From contig NZ_UTBZ01000140.1 in NCBI RefSeq assembly GCF_900580865.1, positions 248,001 to 312,000 on the forward strand: 64,000 nt of DNA. Reading direction: 5' to 3'. This stretch comes from Pseudomonas viridiflava. Lineage in GTDB: Bacteria; Pseudomonadota; Gammaproteobacteria; Pseudomonadales; Pseudomonadaceae. Within the stretch, counting starts at the first letter, position 1. Each line of letters starts with the position of its first letter. Positions 1-8,808 of the stretch are shown piece by piece. The notes under the pieces were generated by a model, which saw only the letters and a list, made by a program, of their open reading frames with translations, had not been told where the DNA came from and made no database searches. The translations under genes were made by a program, and so were the position numbers.

Positions 1-476
1 TCGTGCAGGTGGCCGGGCGTGCCGGGCGAGCGGAAGAGCCGGGCAAGGTGATCATCCAGACTCACCTCGCCGACCATCCTTTATTGGTGCAACTCACCGA
101 GCAGGGCTATTTCGCCTTCGCCGAACAGGCCTTGAGCGAGCGCCGCGCCGCCGGGTTGCCGCCGTTTGCGCATCTGGCGTTGTTGCGTGCCGAAGCGCAC
201 AAACCGGGGCAAGCGGAAGGCTTTCTCGATGAGGCGTGTAGCGAAGCCGAGCGTTTGCTGGCCGAACAGAATCTGAGCGGGATTGAACTGCTCGGGCCAG
301 TGCCGGCACCCATGGAGCGGCGGGCGGGGCGTTATCGTGCGCAGCTTTTGTTGCAGGCGACGGCGCGGGCACCGTTGCACCGGTTGCTGGCGAGCTGGTT
401 GCTGGTGCTGGAGCAGATGCCGAGCGGGCGCGCGGTGCGCTGGTCGCTGGATGTCGATCCCGTCGATTTGTATTGA
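1..476 (+). CDS. priA: Primosomal protein N' (PriA helicase), C-terminal part
   Basis: This is the 3' end of a gene that begins before the window; about 157 residues are visible. PriA is the 3'-5' DNA helicase that reloads the replisome at stalled forks. The first visible residues, QVAGRAGRAEEPG, are superfamily 2 helicase motif VI as found in PriA, and the following segment (HLADHPLL, then ERRAAGLPPFAHLALLRAE) matches the PriA C-terminal domain. It ends with TGA just before a palindromic repeat. Its position before argS is as in other pseudomonads. Identification rests on this C-terminal part only; the Walker motifs and zinc-binding cysteines lie outside the window. Confidence 0.93.
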   Translation, partial: VQVAGRAGRAEEPGKVIIQTHLADHPLLVQLTEQGYFAFAEQALSERRAAGLPPFAHLALLRAEAHKPGQAEGFLDEACSEAERLLAEQNLSGIELLGPVPAPMERRAGRYRAQLLLQATARAPLHRLLASWLLVLEQMPSGRAVRWSLDVDPVDLY

Positions 477-477
477 A

Positions 478-563
478 GATCAAAAGATCGCAGCCTTCGG
501 CAGCTCCTAAAGGAAAATGCGTATCCCCGTGTAGGAGCTGCCGCAGGCTGCGATCTTTTGATC
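478..563. repeat. REP-type palindrome (GATCGCAGCC family) between priA and argS
   Basis: Two nearly perfect inverted arms (GATCGCAGCCTTCGGCAGCT and its complement AGCTGCCGCAGGCTGCGATC) separated by about 25 bases. The same arms recur near 7789, 12994, 43301 and 56595. It matches the REP-doublet (REPIN) organisation known in P. fluorescens. It could also work as a 3' hairpin for priA. Confidence 0.85.
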
Positions 564-690
564 TGAATGTCACCACATATCCATAAGCTGCCTGCTAAGG
601 TTGGCAAGCCCGTCTTCGCAACGGATAATGCCCAGTTTTTCCACCCGCGCATCGATGCGCCCGCCGCGCTTGCGGTCGAAAGAGAAGACC

Positions 691-2427
691 ATGAAAGACA
701 CCATTCGCCAGCTGATCCAACAAGCCCTCACCCAACTCGTCAACGAAGGTGTGTTGCCTGAAGGCCTGACGCCGGCGATCCAGGTGGAGAACGCCCGCGA
801 CAAGACCCACGGCGACTTCGCCAGCAACATCGCCATGATGCTGGCCAAGCCTGCGGGCATGAAACCGCGCGATCTGGCGGAAAAAATCATCGCCGCGCTG
901 CCGGCTGACGAGAACGTCACCAAGGCCGAAATCGCTGGCCCGGGCTTCATCAACTTCTTCCAGAACACCCAGGCGCTGGCCTCGCGTCTCGACGCGGCCT
1001 TGGCTGATGACCACGTCGGCGTACGCAAGGCTGGCCCGGCGCAGCGCACCGTGGTCGACCTGTCGGCACCGAACCTGGCCAAAGAGATGCACGTCGGCCA
1101 CTTGCGCTCGACCATCATCGGCGACGGTGTGGCCCGCGTACTGGAATTCCTCGGCGACGAAGTGATCCGCCAGAACCACGTTGGCGACTGGGGTACCCAG
1201 TTCGGCATGCTGATGGCTTATCTGCAGGAAAACCCGATCACCAGCGACGAGCTGTCTGACCTGGAAAACTTCTACCGCGCCGCCAAGCAGCGCTTTGACG
1301 AATCCGCAGAGTTTGCCGACCGCGCCCGTGGTCTGGTGGTCAAGCTGCAGGCCGGTGATGCCGAGTGCCTGGCGCTGTGGACCAAGTTCAAGGACATCTC
1401 GCTGTCGCACTGCCAGAAGATCTACGAACTGCTCAACGTCAAACTGACCATGGCCGACGTGATGGGCGAAAGCGCTTACAACGACGACCTGATCAACGTG
1501 GTCAACGACCTGAAAGCCGCTGGCATGTTGGTCGAGAGCAACGGCGCCCAGTGCGTGTTCCTCGACGAGTTCAAGAACGCCGACGGCGACCCGCTGCCGG
1601 TGATCATCGTCAAGGCTGACGGCGGTTACCTGTACGCCACCACTGACCTCGCGGCCGTGCGCTACCGCAGCGGCAAACTGAAAGCCGATCGCGCGCTGTA
1701 CTTCGTCGACCAGCGTCAGGCTCTGCACTTCCAGCAAGTGTTCGCCGTGGCGCGCAAGGCCGGCTTCGTCACCCATCCGATGGAAATGGAACACATGGGC
1801 TTCGGCACCATGAACGGCGCCGACGGCCGTCCGTTCAAGACCCGTGACGGCGGCACCGTGAAGCTGATCGATCTGCTGACCGAAGCGCAGGAACGCGCCT
1901 ACAGCCTGGTGAAAGAGAAGAACCCGGAGCTGGCCGAAGACGAACTGCGCAACATCGCCAAAGTCGTCGGCATCGGCGCGGTGAAGTACGCCGACCTGTC
2001 GAAACACCGCACCAGCGACTACAGCTTCAACTTCGACCTGATGCTGAACTTCGAAGGCAACACTGCACCGTACCTGCTGTACGCCTACACCCGCGTCGCC
2101 GGTGTGTTCCGCAAACTTGGCAAGGATTTCAGCGAAGTCGATGGCCAGATCGTGCTGGAGGCGGCGCACGAACAAGAACTGGCGGCGAAACTGGCGCAGT
2201 TCGGCGAAGTGCTGAACAACGTGTCAGACAAAGGCACGCCGCACATTCTCTGCACTTACCTGTACGACGTTGCCGGTCTGTTCTCCAGTTTCTACGAGAA
2301 CTGCCCGATCCTCGCCGCCGAAACCCCGGCCCAGATGCAGAGCCGTCTGCGCCTGGCCGCGCTGACCGGTCGCACCCTCAAGCAAGGCCTGGAGCTGTTG
2401 GGTCTGGAAACTCTGGAGCGTATGTAA
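691..2427 (+). CDS. argS: Arginyl-tRNA synthetase
   Basis: Class I aminoacyl-tRNA synthetase that charges tRNA-Arg with arginine in the cytoplasm; 578 residues, the usual length. The N-terminal additional domain typical of ArgRS covers about residues 1-110. The HIGH signature appears as HVGH in EMHVGHLRSTIIGDG near residue 133, followed by NHVGDWGTQFGM. The C-terminal anticodon-binding domain contains NFEGNTAPYLLYAY. I chose the ATG at 691 rather than an in-frame ATG at 601, because homology to the family begins with MKDTIRQLI and the 30 upstream residues look unlike coding sequence. The next gene starts one base after the stop, so the two are probably co-transcribed. Confidence 0.97.
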   Translation: MKDTIRQLIQQALTQLVNEGVLPEGLTPAIQVENARDKTHGDFASNIAMMLAKPAGMKPRDLAEKIIAALPADENVTKAEIAGPGFINFFQNTQALASRLDAALADDHVGVRKAGPAQRTVVDLSAPNLAKEMHVGHLRSTIIGDGVARVLEFLGDEVIRQNHVGDWGTQFGMLMAYLQENPITSDELSDLENFYRAAKQRFDESAEFADRARGLVVKLQAGDAECLALWTKFKDISLSHCQKIYELLNVKLTMADVMGESAYNDDLINVVNDLKAAGMLVESNGAQCVFLDEFKNADGDPLPVIIVKADGGYLYATTDLAAVRYRSGKLKADRALYFVDQRQALHFQQVFAVARKAGFVTHPMEMEHMGFGTMNGADGRPFKTRDGGTVKLIDLLTEAQERAYSLVKEKNPELAEDELRNIAKVVGIGAVKYADLSKHRTSDYSFNFDLMLNFEGNTAPYLLYAYTRVAGVFRKLGKDFSEVDGQIVLEAAHEQELAAKLAQFGEVLNNVSDKGTPHILCTYLYDVAGLFSSFYENCPILAAETPAQMQSRLRLAALTGRTLKQGLELLGLETLERM

Positions 2428-2428
2428 G

Positions 2429-3145
2429 TTGGCTGCCAAGAAAAAACCTGCACCCAAGCGTGGCGCCAGCCGTTACCAAGCTCCTGCGAAGCAACCGATT
2501 CCGGGCTGGCTGTGGATGGCCATCGGCCTCACGGTCGGCGCGTTCATCGTGTTCCTGATGAAGCTGGAGCCGGGCAAGGGCAGCGACACAGTCAAGCGTG
2601 AGAAGGTCGAACAGGCGCAACAGCAGAAAGCGTCGAAGATCGCCGAGGCCAACAAGACCCCGCCGAGCCCGACGCAACCGGTCAAGCCGAAGTACGACTT
2701 CTACACCCTGCTGCCGGAATCGGAAGTGATCGTGCCGCCGGACGCGGTGCCGGAGAAGACCCTGCCGACGCCACAAGTGCCGGCCATTCCGACCACGCCA
2801 GTGACACCGGCGGAAGCGGCGAAGATCGACACCGCGCGCGCTCAGGCAGCACTGGCCGGGATTACCCCGCCGCCAGCGCCACCGGTGAGCAAAGCTGCGC
2901 CGGTGACCAAGTTCTTCTTGCAGGCCGGTTCGTTCCGCAAGGAAACCGATGCCGACAAGGTCCGTGCGCAGATCATTCTGCTCGGTCAGGCCGTAGCGGT
3001 TGAGTCCGGCACCGTGAAGGATGAAACCTGGTATCGCGTATTGGTCGGGCCGTTCAGCAACCGCGAACAGCTAACCACGGCACAGAAACAACTGGCTGGC
3101 GCCGGCTTCAGCAACCTGTTGTTACAACAACGCCAGAGCCGCTGA
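2429..3145 (+). CDS. SPOR-domain membrane protein, FtsN-like
   Basis: A 238-residue bitopic inner-membrane protein. A lysine/proline-rich cytoplasmic tail (residues 1-25) is followed by one membrane segment (about 26-46, GWLWMAIGLTVGAFIVF). A long Pro/Thr/Ala-rich periplasmic linker follows (about 50-160), then a C-terminal SPOR domain (about 160-235, starting FFLQAGSF and containing WYRVLVGPF). SPOR domains bind denuded septal peptidoglycan, so a division-related role like that of FtsN is likely but not proven. The start is a TTG at 2429, overlapping no other gene; there is no ATG upstream after the argS stop. Position between argS and hslV is conserved in pseudomonads. Confidence 0.88.
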   Translation: MAAKKKPAPKRGASRYQAPAKQPIPGWLWMAIGLTVGAFIVFLMKLEPGKGSDTVKREKVEQAQQQKASKIAEANKTPPSPTQPVKPKYDFYTLLPESEVIVPPDAVPEKTLPTPQVPAIPTTPVTPAEAAKIDTARAQAALAGITPPPAPPVSKAAPVTKFFLQAGSFRKETDADKVRAQIILLGQAVAVESGTVKDETWYRVLVGPFSNREQLTTAQKQLAGAGFSNLLLQQRQSR

Positions 3146-3172
3146 TTTCGTCAGAGTCACCGTGTCATCGTT

Positions 3173-3238
3173 CTTCGCGAGCAAGCTCGCTCCCACAGGG
3201 TCTGCGCTAATCCTGTGGGAGCGAGCTTGCTCGCGAAG
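3173..3238. repeat. REP-type palindrome (GCTCGCTCCCACA family) upstream of hslV
   Basis: Inverted arms CTTCGCGAGCAAGCTCGCTC and its complement around a short centre (GGGTCTGCGCTAATCC). It fills most of the 233-base gap between the SPOR gene and hslV. Same family as the repeats near 5328, 21623, 23461, 30935, 36738, 41160, 46204, 49358 and 51497. Confidence 0.85.
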
Positions 3239-3378
3239 GCGTCATAACCAGCACCACAAAATTCTGATCTGCCCTGCGCCGTTCGTCCCTCCGCACCCTC
3301 CCCGGTTGAAATCCTCTCCAGCACCCCCATATGAATGGGCATAAGGCACTTTCGCCCCGCTGTGTGGAGACTCTTCCC

Positions 3379-3909
3379 TTGACCACCATCGTTTCAGTCC
3401 GCCGTCACGGCAAAGTCGTCATGGGCGGCGACGGCCAGGTTTCTCTCGGCAATACCGTGATGAAAGGCAACGCGAAAAAAGTCCGTCGCCTGTACCACGG
3501 CCAGGTCATCGCCGGTTTTGCCGGTGCCACCGCTGACGCCTTTACCCTCTTCGAACGCTTCGAAGGACAGCTTGAAAAACATCAGGGCCACTTGGTACGC
3601 GCCGCTGTCGAACTCGCCAAAGAATGGCGCACCGACCGCTCCCTGAGCCGCCTCGAAGCCATGCTCGCGGTCGCCAACAAAGACGCTTCCTTGATCATCA
3701 CTGGCAACGGTGACGTGGTCGAACCTGAAGATGGCCTGATCGCCATGGGTTCCGGCGGCGCCTATGCACAAGCTGCAGCCAGCGCGCTGCTGAAAAAGAC
3801 CGACCTGTCGGCCCGCGAAATTGTCGAAACCGCCCTCGGCATCGCTGGCGACATCTGTGTATTCACCAACCACACTCAGACCATTGAGGAGCAGGATCTC
3901 GCTGAATAA
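3379..3909 (+). CDS. hslV: ATP-dependent protease HslV (ClpQ) subunit
   Basis: Threonine peptidase of the HslUV proteasome-like protease; 176 residues. The start is the TTG at 3379, giving Met-Thr-Thr-Ile-Val; removal of the Met would expose the catalytic N-terminal Thr, and a GGAG ribosome site lies at about 3366. An in-frame ATG at 3331 would bury this threonine and is rejected. Conserved features include GDGQVSLGNT and GSGGAYAQAAASALL. It lies 54 bases before hslU, the ATPase partner, and the two are almost certainly one operon. Confidence 0.97.
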   Translation: MTTIVSVRRHGKVVMGGDGQVSLGNTVMKGNAKKVRRLYHGQVIAGFAGATADAFTLFERFEGQLEKHQGHLVRAAVELAKEWRTDRSLSRLEAMLAVANKDASLIITGNGDVVEPEDGLIAMGSGGAYAQAAASALLKKTDLSAREIVETALGIAGDICVFTNHTQTIEEQDLAE

Positions 3910-3963
3910 GCCTGACGCGGCCCTGTGCCACGGCTTGTTTCTGCTTGAGGACCGTCAATTACT

Positions 3964-5301
3964 ATGTCCATGACTCCCCGCGAAATCGTCCACGAACTCA
4001 ACCGCCACATCATCGGCCAGGACGATGCCAAGCGCGCCGTCGCGATTGCCTTGCGCAACCGCTGGCGCCGCATGCAGCTGCCTGAAGAGCTGCGCGTTGA
4101 AGTGACCCCGAAGAACATCCTGATGATCGGCCCGACCGGTGTCGGTAAAACCGAAATCGCCCGTCGCCTGGCAAAGCTCGCCAACGCGCCGTTCATCAAG
4201 GTCGAAGCGACCAAGTTCACCGAAGTCGGCTACGTCGGCCGTGACGTCGAATCGATCATCCGTGATCTGGCCGACGCCGCGATCAAGATGCTCCGTGAGC
4301 AGGAAATGACCCGCGTGCGCCACCGCGCCGAAGACGCTGCCGAGGATCGCATCCTCGACGCACTGCTACCGCCGGCGCGCATGGGCTTCAGCAATGAAGA
4401 AGCGCCAAGCAGCGATTCCAACACCCGTCAGCTGTTCCGCAAGCGCCTGCGTGAAGGTCAGCTGGACGACAAGGAAATCGAGATCGAAGTCGCCGAAGTG
4501 GCCGGCATCGAGATCGCCACGCCGCCCGGCATGGAAGAGATGACCAACCAGTTGCAGTCCTTGTTTGCCAACATGGGCAAGGGCAAAAAGAAAGCGCGCA
4601 AGCTCAAGGTCAAAGAAGCGCTGAAGCTGGTCCGCGACGAAGAAGCCGGGCGTCTGGTCAATGAAGAAGAGCTGAAAGCCAAAGCGCTGGAAGCGGTTGA
4701 ACAGCACGGCATCGTGTTCATCGACGAGATCGACAAAGTCGCCAAGCGCGGCAACGTCGGCGGCGCCGATGTGTCCCGTGAAGGCGTGCAGCGCGACCTG
4801 CTGCCGCTGATCGAAGGCTGCACCGTCAACACCAAACTGGGCATGGTCAAGACCGACCACATCCTGTTCATCGCGTCCGGTGCTTTCCACTTGAGCAAGC
4901 CGAGCGATCTGGTGCCTGAGCTGCAAGGTCGTCTGCCGATCCGCGTCGAACTCAAGGCCCTGAGCCCGGAAGACTTCGAACGCATCCTCAGCGAACCGCA
5001 CGCATCGCTCACTGAGCAATATTGCGCGCTGCTGAAAACCGAGGGCCTGAACATCCAGTTCCAGCCGGAAGGCATCAAGCGTCTGGCGGAGATCGCCTGG
5101 CAGGTCAACGAGAAGACCGAGAACATTGGTGCCCGTCGCCTGCACACGCTGCTTGAGCGCCTGCTCGAAGAGGTGTCGTTTAGCGCCGGTGATCTGGCCA
5201 GCACCCACGATGAGCAGCCGATCCTGATCGACGCGGAATACGTCAACAGCCACCTCGGCGAATTGGCGAAGAACGAAGACCTGTCCCGTTATATCCTGTA
5301 A
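3964..5301 (+). CDS. hslU: HslU (ClpY) AAA+ unfoldase of the HslUV protease
   Basis: Hexameric ATPase that unfolds substrates and feeds them to HslV; 445 residues, normal length. Walker A GPTGVGKT is at residues 56-63, the substrate-gripping pore loop GYVG at 89-92, and Walker B VFIDEID lies in the middle after the inserted I domain (about 110-240). The C-terminus ends LSRYIL, and the terminal residues of HslU are known to insert into HslV and activate it. It starts at an ATG 54 bases after hslV. Confidence 0.98.
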   Translation: MSMTPREIVHELNRHIIGQDDAKRAVAIALRNRWRRMQLPEELRVEVTPKNILMIGPTGVGKTEIARRLAKLANAPFIKVEATKFTEVGYVGRDVESIIRDLADAAIKMLREQEMTRVRHRAEDAAEDRILDALLPPARMGFSNEEAPSSDSNTRQLFRKRLREGQLDDKEIEIEVAEVAGIEIATPPGMEEMTNQLQSLFANMGKGKKKARKLKVKEALKLVRDEEAGRLVNEEELKAKALEAVEQHGIVFIDEIDKVAKRGNVGGADVSREGVQRDLLPLIEGCTVNTKLGMVKTDHILFIASGAFHLSKPSDLVPELQGRLPIRVELKALSPEDFERILSEPHASLTEQYCALLKTEGLNIQFQPEGIKRLAEIAWQVNEKTENIGARRLHTLLERLLEEVSFSAGDLASTHDEQPILIDAEYVNSHLGELAKNEDLSRYIL

Positions 5302-5327
5302 CCCATACTTACAGCGGTAGCGGACCC

Positions 5328-5417
5328 TGTGGGAGCGAGCTTGCTCGCGAAGAGGCCGTGTCAGTCGACATCAACGTTGTCTGACACACCGCTTTCGCGA
5401 GCAAGCTCGCTCCCACA
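5328..5417. repeat. REP-type palindrome (GCTCGCTCCCACA family) after hslU
   Basis: Arms TGTGGGAGCGAGCTTGCTCG and its complement, about 90 bases overall with an inner region GTGTCAG...CTGACAC that is itself palindromic. It lies between the hslU stop and the start of the DUF971 gene. Confidence 0.85.
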
Positions 5418-5454
5418 TTTGTTCAAGGGTCGCCCACACATCGGACGCCAGCCC

Positions 5455-5832
5455 ATGACTCAAATCCCCACTGACATCAAACTGCACAAAGCCTCGAAAA
5501 CCCTGACGCTCACCTACGCGTCCGGCGAGGAGTACACCCTGCCCGCCGAATTTCTGCGCGTGCATTCCCCCTCCGCCGAGGTCCAGGGCCACGGCAAACC
5601 GATCCTGCAATTCGGCAAGATCAACGTCGGCCTGAGCAAACTGGAACCGGCCGGTCACTACGCACTGAAACTGACCTTCGACGACGGTCACGACAGCGGC
5701 TTGTTCACCTGGGAATATCTCTACGAGCTGGGGCGACGTCATGACGCACTCTGGGCCGATTATCTGGCCGAGCTCAAAGCCGCCGGAAAAACCCGCGACC
5801 CGAACGAGTCCATCGTCAAGCTGATGCTCTAG
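5455..5832 (+). CDS. DUF971 domain protein
   Basis: A 125-residue soluble protein matching the DUF971 family, which resembles the N-terminal domain of gamma-butyrobetaine hydroxylase. Family features visible are LPAEFLRVHSPSAEVQGHG near residues 27-45 and GLFTWEYLYELG near 82-93. The start at 5455 excludes 42 upstream codons that run through the REP repeat. Function is unknown; stand-alone DUF971 proteins have been discussed in connection with iron-sulfur proteins, but nothing in this sequence decides that. It is conserved between hslU and phaC1 in pseudomonads. Confidence 0.85.
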   Translation: MTQIPTDIKLHKASKTLTLTYASGEEYTLPAEFLRVHSPSAEVQGHGKPILQFGKINVGLSKLEPAGHYALKLTFDDGHDSGLFTWEYLYELGRRHDALWADYLAELKAAGKTRDPNESIVKLML

Positions 5833-5949
5833 CCCGAGCCTTGCGCTCATTAGAGGGCATTTTCTAAATTCATCTGTTTGAATGCTCCGCTGTGTGGCCG
5901 AGGATCGGCCTGCTTGCGAAAAAAATTAAACTCGGGTAACCAATGGAGC

Positions 5950-5965
5950 TGGCAAGTTCCCTGCA
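5950..5965 (+). promoter_or_regulatory. Candidate sigma-54 (-24/-12) promoter of phaC1
   Basis: TGGCAAGTTCCCTGCA has GG and GC separated by exactly ten bases and differs from the sigma-54 consensus at two positions. It lies about 125 bases before the phaC1 ATG. A weaker match, TTGGCTGTGGAACTGCA (6029-6045), lies closer. RpoN-type promoters have been proposed upstream of phaC1 in other pseudomonads. The remaining 5833-6090 region holds no gene that I can see. Confidence 0.5.
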
Positions 5966-6090
5966 GTGCTCTACGACTGTAAAGCAGCTATGCAGAATTA
6001 ACGGTCACCCGAGCAGTAGTACCTGGCATTGGCTGTGGAACTGCACAGCAGAAAACCGGGTACTCGTCTCAGGACAATGGAGCGTCGTAG

Positions 6091-7770
6091 ATGAGTAACA
6101 AGAATAACGATGACCTGAAGTACCAAGCCTCGGAAAACACCCTGGGGCTTAATCCCGTCGTTGGGCTACGTGGAAAGGATCTGCTGGCCTCTGCTCGAAT
6201 GGTGCTGAAACAGGCCATCAGACAACCGATCCATAGCGTCAGGCACGTCACCCATTTCGGCCTCGAACTGAAGAACGTGTTGTTTGGCAAATCCGAACTG
6301 CAACCGGCTGGCGATGACCGTCGCTTCGCCGATCCTGCGTGGAGCCAGAACCCGCTCTACAAACGTTATCTGCAAACTTATCTGGCGTGGCGCAAGGAAC
6401 TCCACGCCTGGATTGATGACAGCAGCCTGTCACCCAAGGACATCGCGCGCGGCCACTTCGTGATCAACCTGATGACCGAAGCCATGGCCCCGACCAACAC
6501 TGCCGCCAACCCGGCTGCCGTGAAACGTTTCTTCGAAACCGGCGGCAAGAGCCTGCTCGATGGCCTCTCGCATCTGGCCAAGGATCTGGTACACAACGGC
6601 GGCATGCCGAGCCAGGTCAACATGGGCGCGTTCGAAGTCGGCAAGAGCCTCGGCGTCACCGAAGGCGCGGTGGTGTTTCGCAACGACGTGCTGGAGCTGA
6701 TCCAGTACAAGCCGATCACCGAGCAAGTCCATGAACGTCCATTGCTGGTGGTGCCGCCGCAGATCAACAAGTTCTACGTATTCGATTTGAGCCCGGACAA
6801 GAGTCTGGCGCGCTTTTGCCTGCGCAATAACGTGCAGACGTTTATCGTCAGCTGGCGCAACCCGACCAAGGCGCAGCGCGAGTGGGGCCTGTCGACCTAC
6901 ATCGATGCGCTGAAGGAAGCGGTCGACGTGGTTACCGCAATCACCGGCAGCAAAGATGTGAACATGCTCGGCGCCTGCTCCGGTGGCATCACCTGCACCG
7001 CCCTGCTCGGCCACTACGCAGCGATCGGCGAGAAGAAGGTCAACGCCCTCACCCTGCTGGTCAGTGTCCTTGACACGACCCTGGACAGCGACGTCGCCCT
7101 GTTCGTCGACGAGCAGACCCTGGAGACCGCCAAGCGCCACTCGTATCAGGCCGGCGTGCTCGAAGGCAAAGACATGGCCAAGGTCTTCGCCTGGATGCGC
7201 CCCAACGACCTGATCTGGAACTACTGGGTCAACAACTACCTGCTCGGCAACGAGCCGCCGGTGTTCGACATCCTGTTCTGGAACAACGACACCACCCGGT
7301 TGCCCGCCGCGTTCCACGGCGACCTGATCGAGATGTTCAAAAACAACCCACTGATCCGCCCGAATGCACTGGAAGTGTGCGGCACAGCGATCGACCTCAA
7401 GCAGGTCACGGCCGATATCTTCTCGCTGGCCGGCACCAACGACCACATCACGCCGTGGAAGTCCTGCTACAAGTCGGCGCAGCTGTTTGGCGGCAAGGTC
7501 GAATTCGTGCTGTCGAGCAGCGGGCATATCCAGAGCATTCTCAACCCGCCGGGCAACCCGAAATCGCGTTACATGACCGGCGAAGAGATGGCGGCCAATG
7601 CCGATGAGTGGCAAGAGAACTCGACCAAGCACACCGATTCCTGGTGGCTGTACTGGCAAGCGTGGCAGGCCGAGCGCTCGGGCAACCTGAAAAAGGCCCC
7701 GTTGAAACTGGGCAACAAGGCGTATCCGGCGGGTGAAGCATCGCCGGGCACTTATGTACATGAGCGGTAA
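6091..7770 (+). CDS. phaC1: Class II poly(3-hydroxyalkanoate) synthase 1
   Basis: Polymerises medium-chain-length (R)-3-hydroxyacyl-CoA into PHA at the granule surface; 559 residues, as expected for PhaC1. The alpha/beta-hydrolase catalytic triad is intact: nucleophile Cys296 in the lipase-like box GACSGG, Asp451 in GTNDHITPW and His479 in SSSGHIQS. It starts at ATG 6091 with GGAG about 12 bases upstream. First gene of phaC1-phaZ-phaC2-phaD. The first codons carry AACAAGAA (6097-6104), matching the AANAANAA motif bound by Crc/Hfq, which suggests translational catabolite repression. Confidence 0.97.
   Translation: MSNKNNDDLKYQASENTLGLNPVVGLRGKDLLASARMVLKQAIRQPIHSVRHVTHFGLELKNVLFGKSELQPAGDDRRFADPAWSQNPLYKRYLQTYLAWRKELHAWIDDSSLSPKDIARGHFVINLMTEAMAPTNTAANPAAVKRFFETGGKSLLDGLSHLAKDLVHNGGMPSQVNMGAFEVGKSLGVTEGAVVFRNDVLELIQYKPITEQVHERPLLVVPPQINKFYVFDLSPDKSLARFCLRNNVQTFIVSWRNPTKAQREWGLSTYIDALKEAVDVVTAITGSKDVNMLGACSGGITCTALLGHYAAIGEKKVNALTLLVSVLDTTLDSDVALFVDEQTLETAKRHSYQAGVLEGKDMAKVFAWMRPNDLIWNYWVNNYLLGNEPPVFDILFWNNDTTRLPAAFHGDLIEMFKNNPLIRPNALEVCGTAIDLKQVTADIFSLAGTNDHITPWKSCYKSAQLFGGKVEFVLSSSGHIQSILNPPGNPKSRYMTGEEMAANADEWQENSTKHTDSWWLYWQAWQAERSGNLKKAPLKLGNKAYPAGEASPGTYVHER
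6097..6104 (+). promoter_or_regulatory. Crc/Hfq-type catabolite motif in phaC1 mRNA
   Basis: AACAAGAA fits AANAANAA perfectly and lies at codons 3-5 of phaC1, a position where Hfq/Crc binding blocks translation in pseudomonads. Crc control of phaC1 has been reported in P. putida. The call rests on motif and position only. Confidence 0.5.
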
Positions 7771-7788
7771 CTGACACACCCGGCCCAA

Positions 7789-7875
7789 TGTAGGAGCTGC
7801 CGCAGGCTGCGATCTTTTGACTTGAGTTTGTTAAAAAGCAAGATCAACAGATCGCAGCCTTCGGCAGCTCCTACA
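7789..7875. repeat. REP-type palindrome (GATCGCAGCC family) between phaC1 and phaZ
   Basis: Arms TGTAGGAGCTGCCGCAGGCT and complement, about 87 bases. It fills the 145-base phaC1-phaZ gap, so it would fold as a hairpin inside a polycistronic transcript and could affect the ratio of PhaC1 to PhaZ. Confidence 0.85.
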
Positions 7876-7915
7876 CAGGGGGCGGGGTGTACTTGAAATC
7901 CACAGGGCCTGAAGC

Positions 7916-8770
7916 ATGCCGCAACCGTTCATATTCCGTACCGTCGATCTGGATGGCCAGACCCTCCGCACGGCGGTACGCCCCGGCAAGCCTCACTTGA
8001 CGCCCTTGCTGATTTTCAACGGCATCGGCGCCAACCTGGAGCTGGTGTTTCCGTTTGTCGCGGCGCTGGACCCGGATCTGGAAGTGATCGCCTTCGACGT
8101 GCCCGGTGTCGGCGGTTCCTCGACGCCGAACCGGCCGTATCGCTTTCCCGGTCTGGCCAAGCTGACGGCGCGCATGCTCGATTACCTCGACTACGGTCAG
8201 GTCAACGTCATCGGCGTGTCGTGGGGCGGCGCACTGGCGCAGCAGTTCGCCTACGACTACCCCGAGCGCTGCAAGAAACTGGTGCTGGCGGCGACCGCGG
8301 CCGGTGCGGTGATGGTGCCGGGCAAACCGAAAGTGCTGTGGATGATGGCCAGTCCGCGGCGCTACATTCAGCCTTCCCACGTGATCCGCATCGCCCCGCT
8401 GATCTACGGCGGCTCGTTCCGGCGCGACCCGACGCTGGCGGCCAGCCACGCCGCGAAAGTGCGTTCGGCGGGCAAGCTCGGTTACTACTGGCAACTGTTC
8501 GCTGGCCTTGGCTGGACGAGTATTCATTGGCTGCACAAGATCCATCAACCGACGCTGGTGCTGGCCGGCGATGACGATCCGCTGATCCCGCTGATCAACA
8601 TGCGCATGCTCGCTTGGCGCATTCCCAACGCCCAACTGCACATCATCGACGACGGTCATCTGTTCCTGATTACCCGCGCCGAAGCGGTGGCGCCGATCAT
8701 CATGAAATTCCTCCAGGAGGAACGTCAGCGCGCGGTGATGCACCCGCACCCGACACCGCTCGGCGGTTAA
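7916..8770 (+). CDS. phaZ: Intracellular PHA depolymerase
   Basis: Serine hydrolase that releases 3-hydroxy acids from stored mcl-PHA granules; 284 residues, standard for Pseudomonas PhaZ. The alpha/beta-hydrolase triad is visible: Ser102 in GVSWGG, Asp221 in GDDDPLIP and His248 in DDGHLFL. It lies between the two synthase genes in the same orientation, the usual order, so synthesis and breakdown are co-encoded. ATG at 7916 follows the REP element. Confidence 0.97.
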   Translation: MPQPFIFRTVDLDGQTLRTAVRPGKPHLTPLLIFNGIGANLELVFPFVAALDPDLEVIAFDVPGVGGSSTPNRPYRFPGLAKLTARMLDYLDYGQVNVIGVSWGGALAQQFAYDYPERCKKLVLAATAAGAVMVPGKPKVLWMMASPRRYIQPSHVIRIAPLIYGGSFRRDPTLAASHAAKVRSAGKLGYYWQLFAGLGWTSIHWLHKIHQPTLVLAGDDDPLIPLINMRMLAWRIPNAQLHIIDDGHLFLITRAEAVAPIIMKFLQEERQRAVMHPHPTPLGG

Positions 8771-8808
8771 CTCCGGCGGCAGGCTTTATGCAGTGCTTTA
8801 AGAAAGAG

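Noticed and set aside
595..2175. Long 526-codon open frame opposite argS
   Set aside because: Shadow of a high-GC gene; argS has full family motifs and the opposite frame is low-complexity His/Val/Gln-rich with no recognisable domain.
3157..3342. Short frames across the REP element before hslV
   Set aside because: Their translations (for example SKLAPTG, ERACSR) recur at every REP copy and come from the palindrome, not from a gene.
6029..6045. Second sigma-54 element as the main phaC1 promoter
   Set aside because: It has correct spacing but about four mismatches to consensus, worse than the element at 5950, so it is kept only as a secondary candidate.
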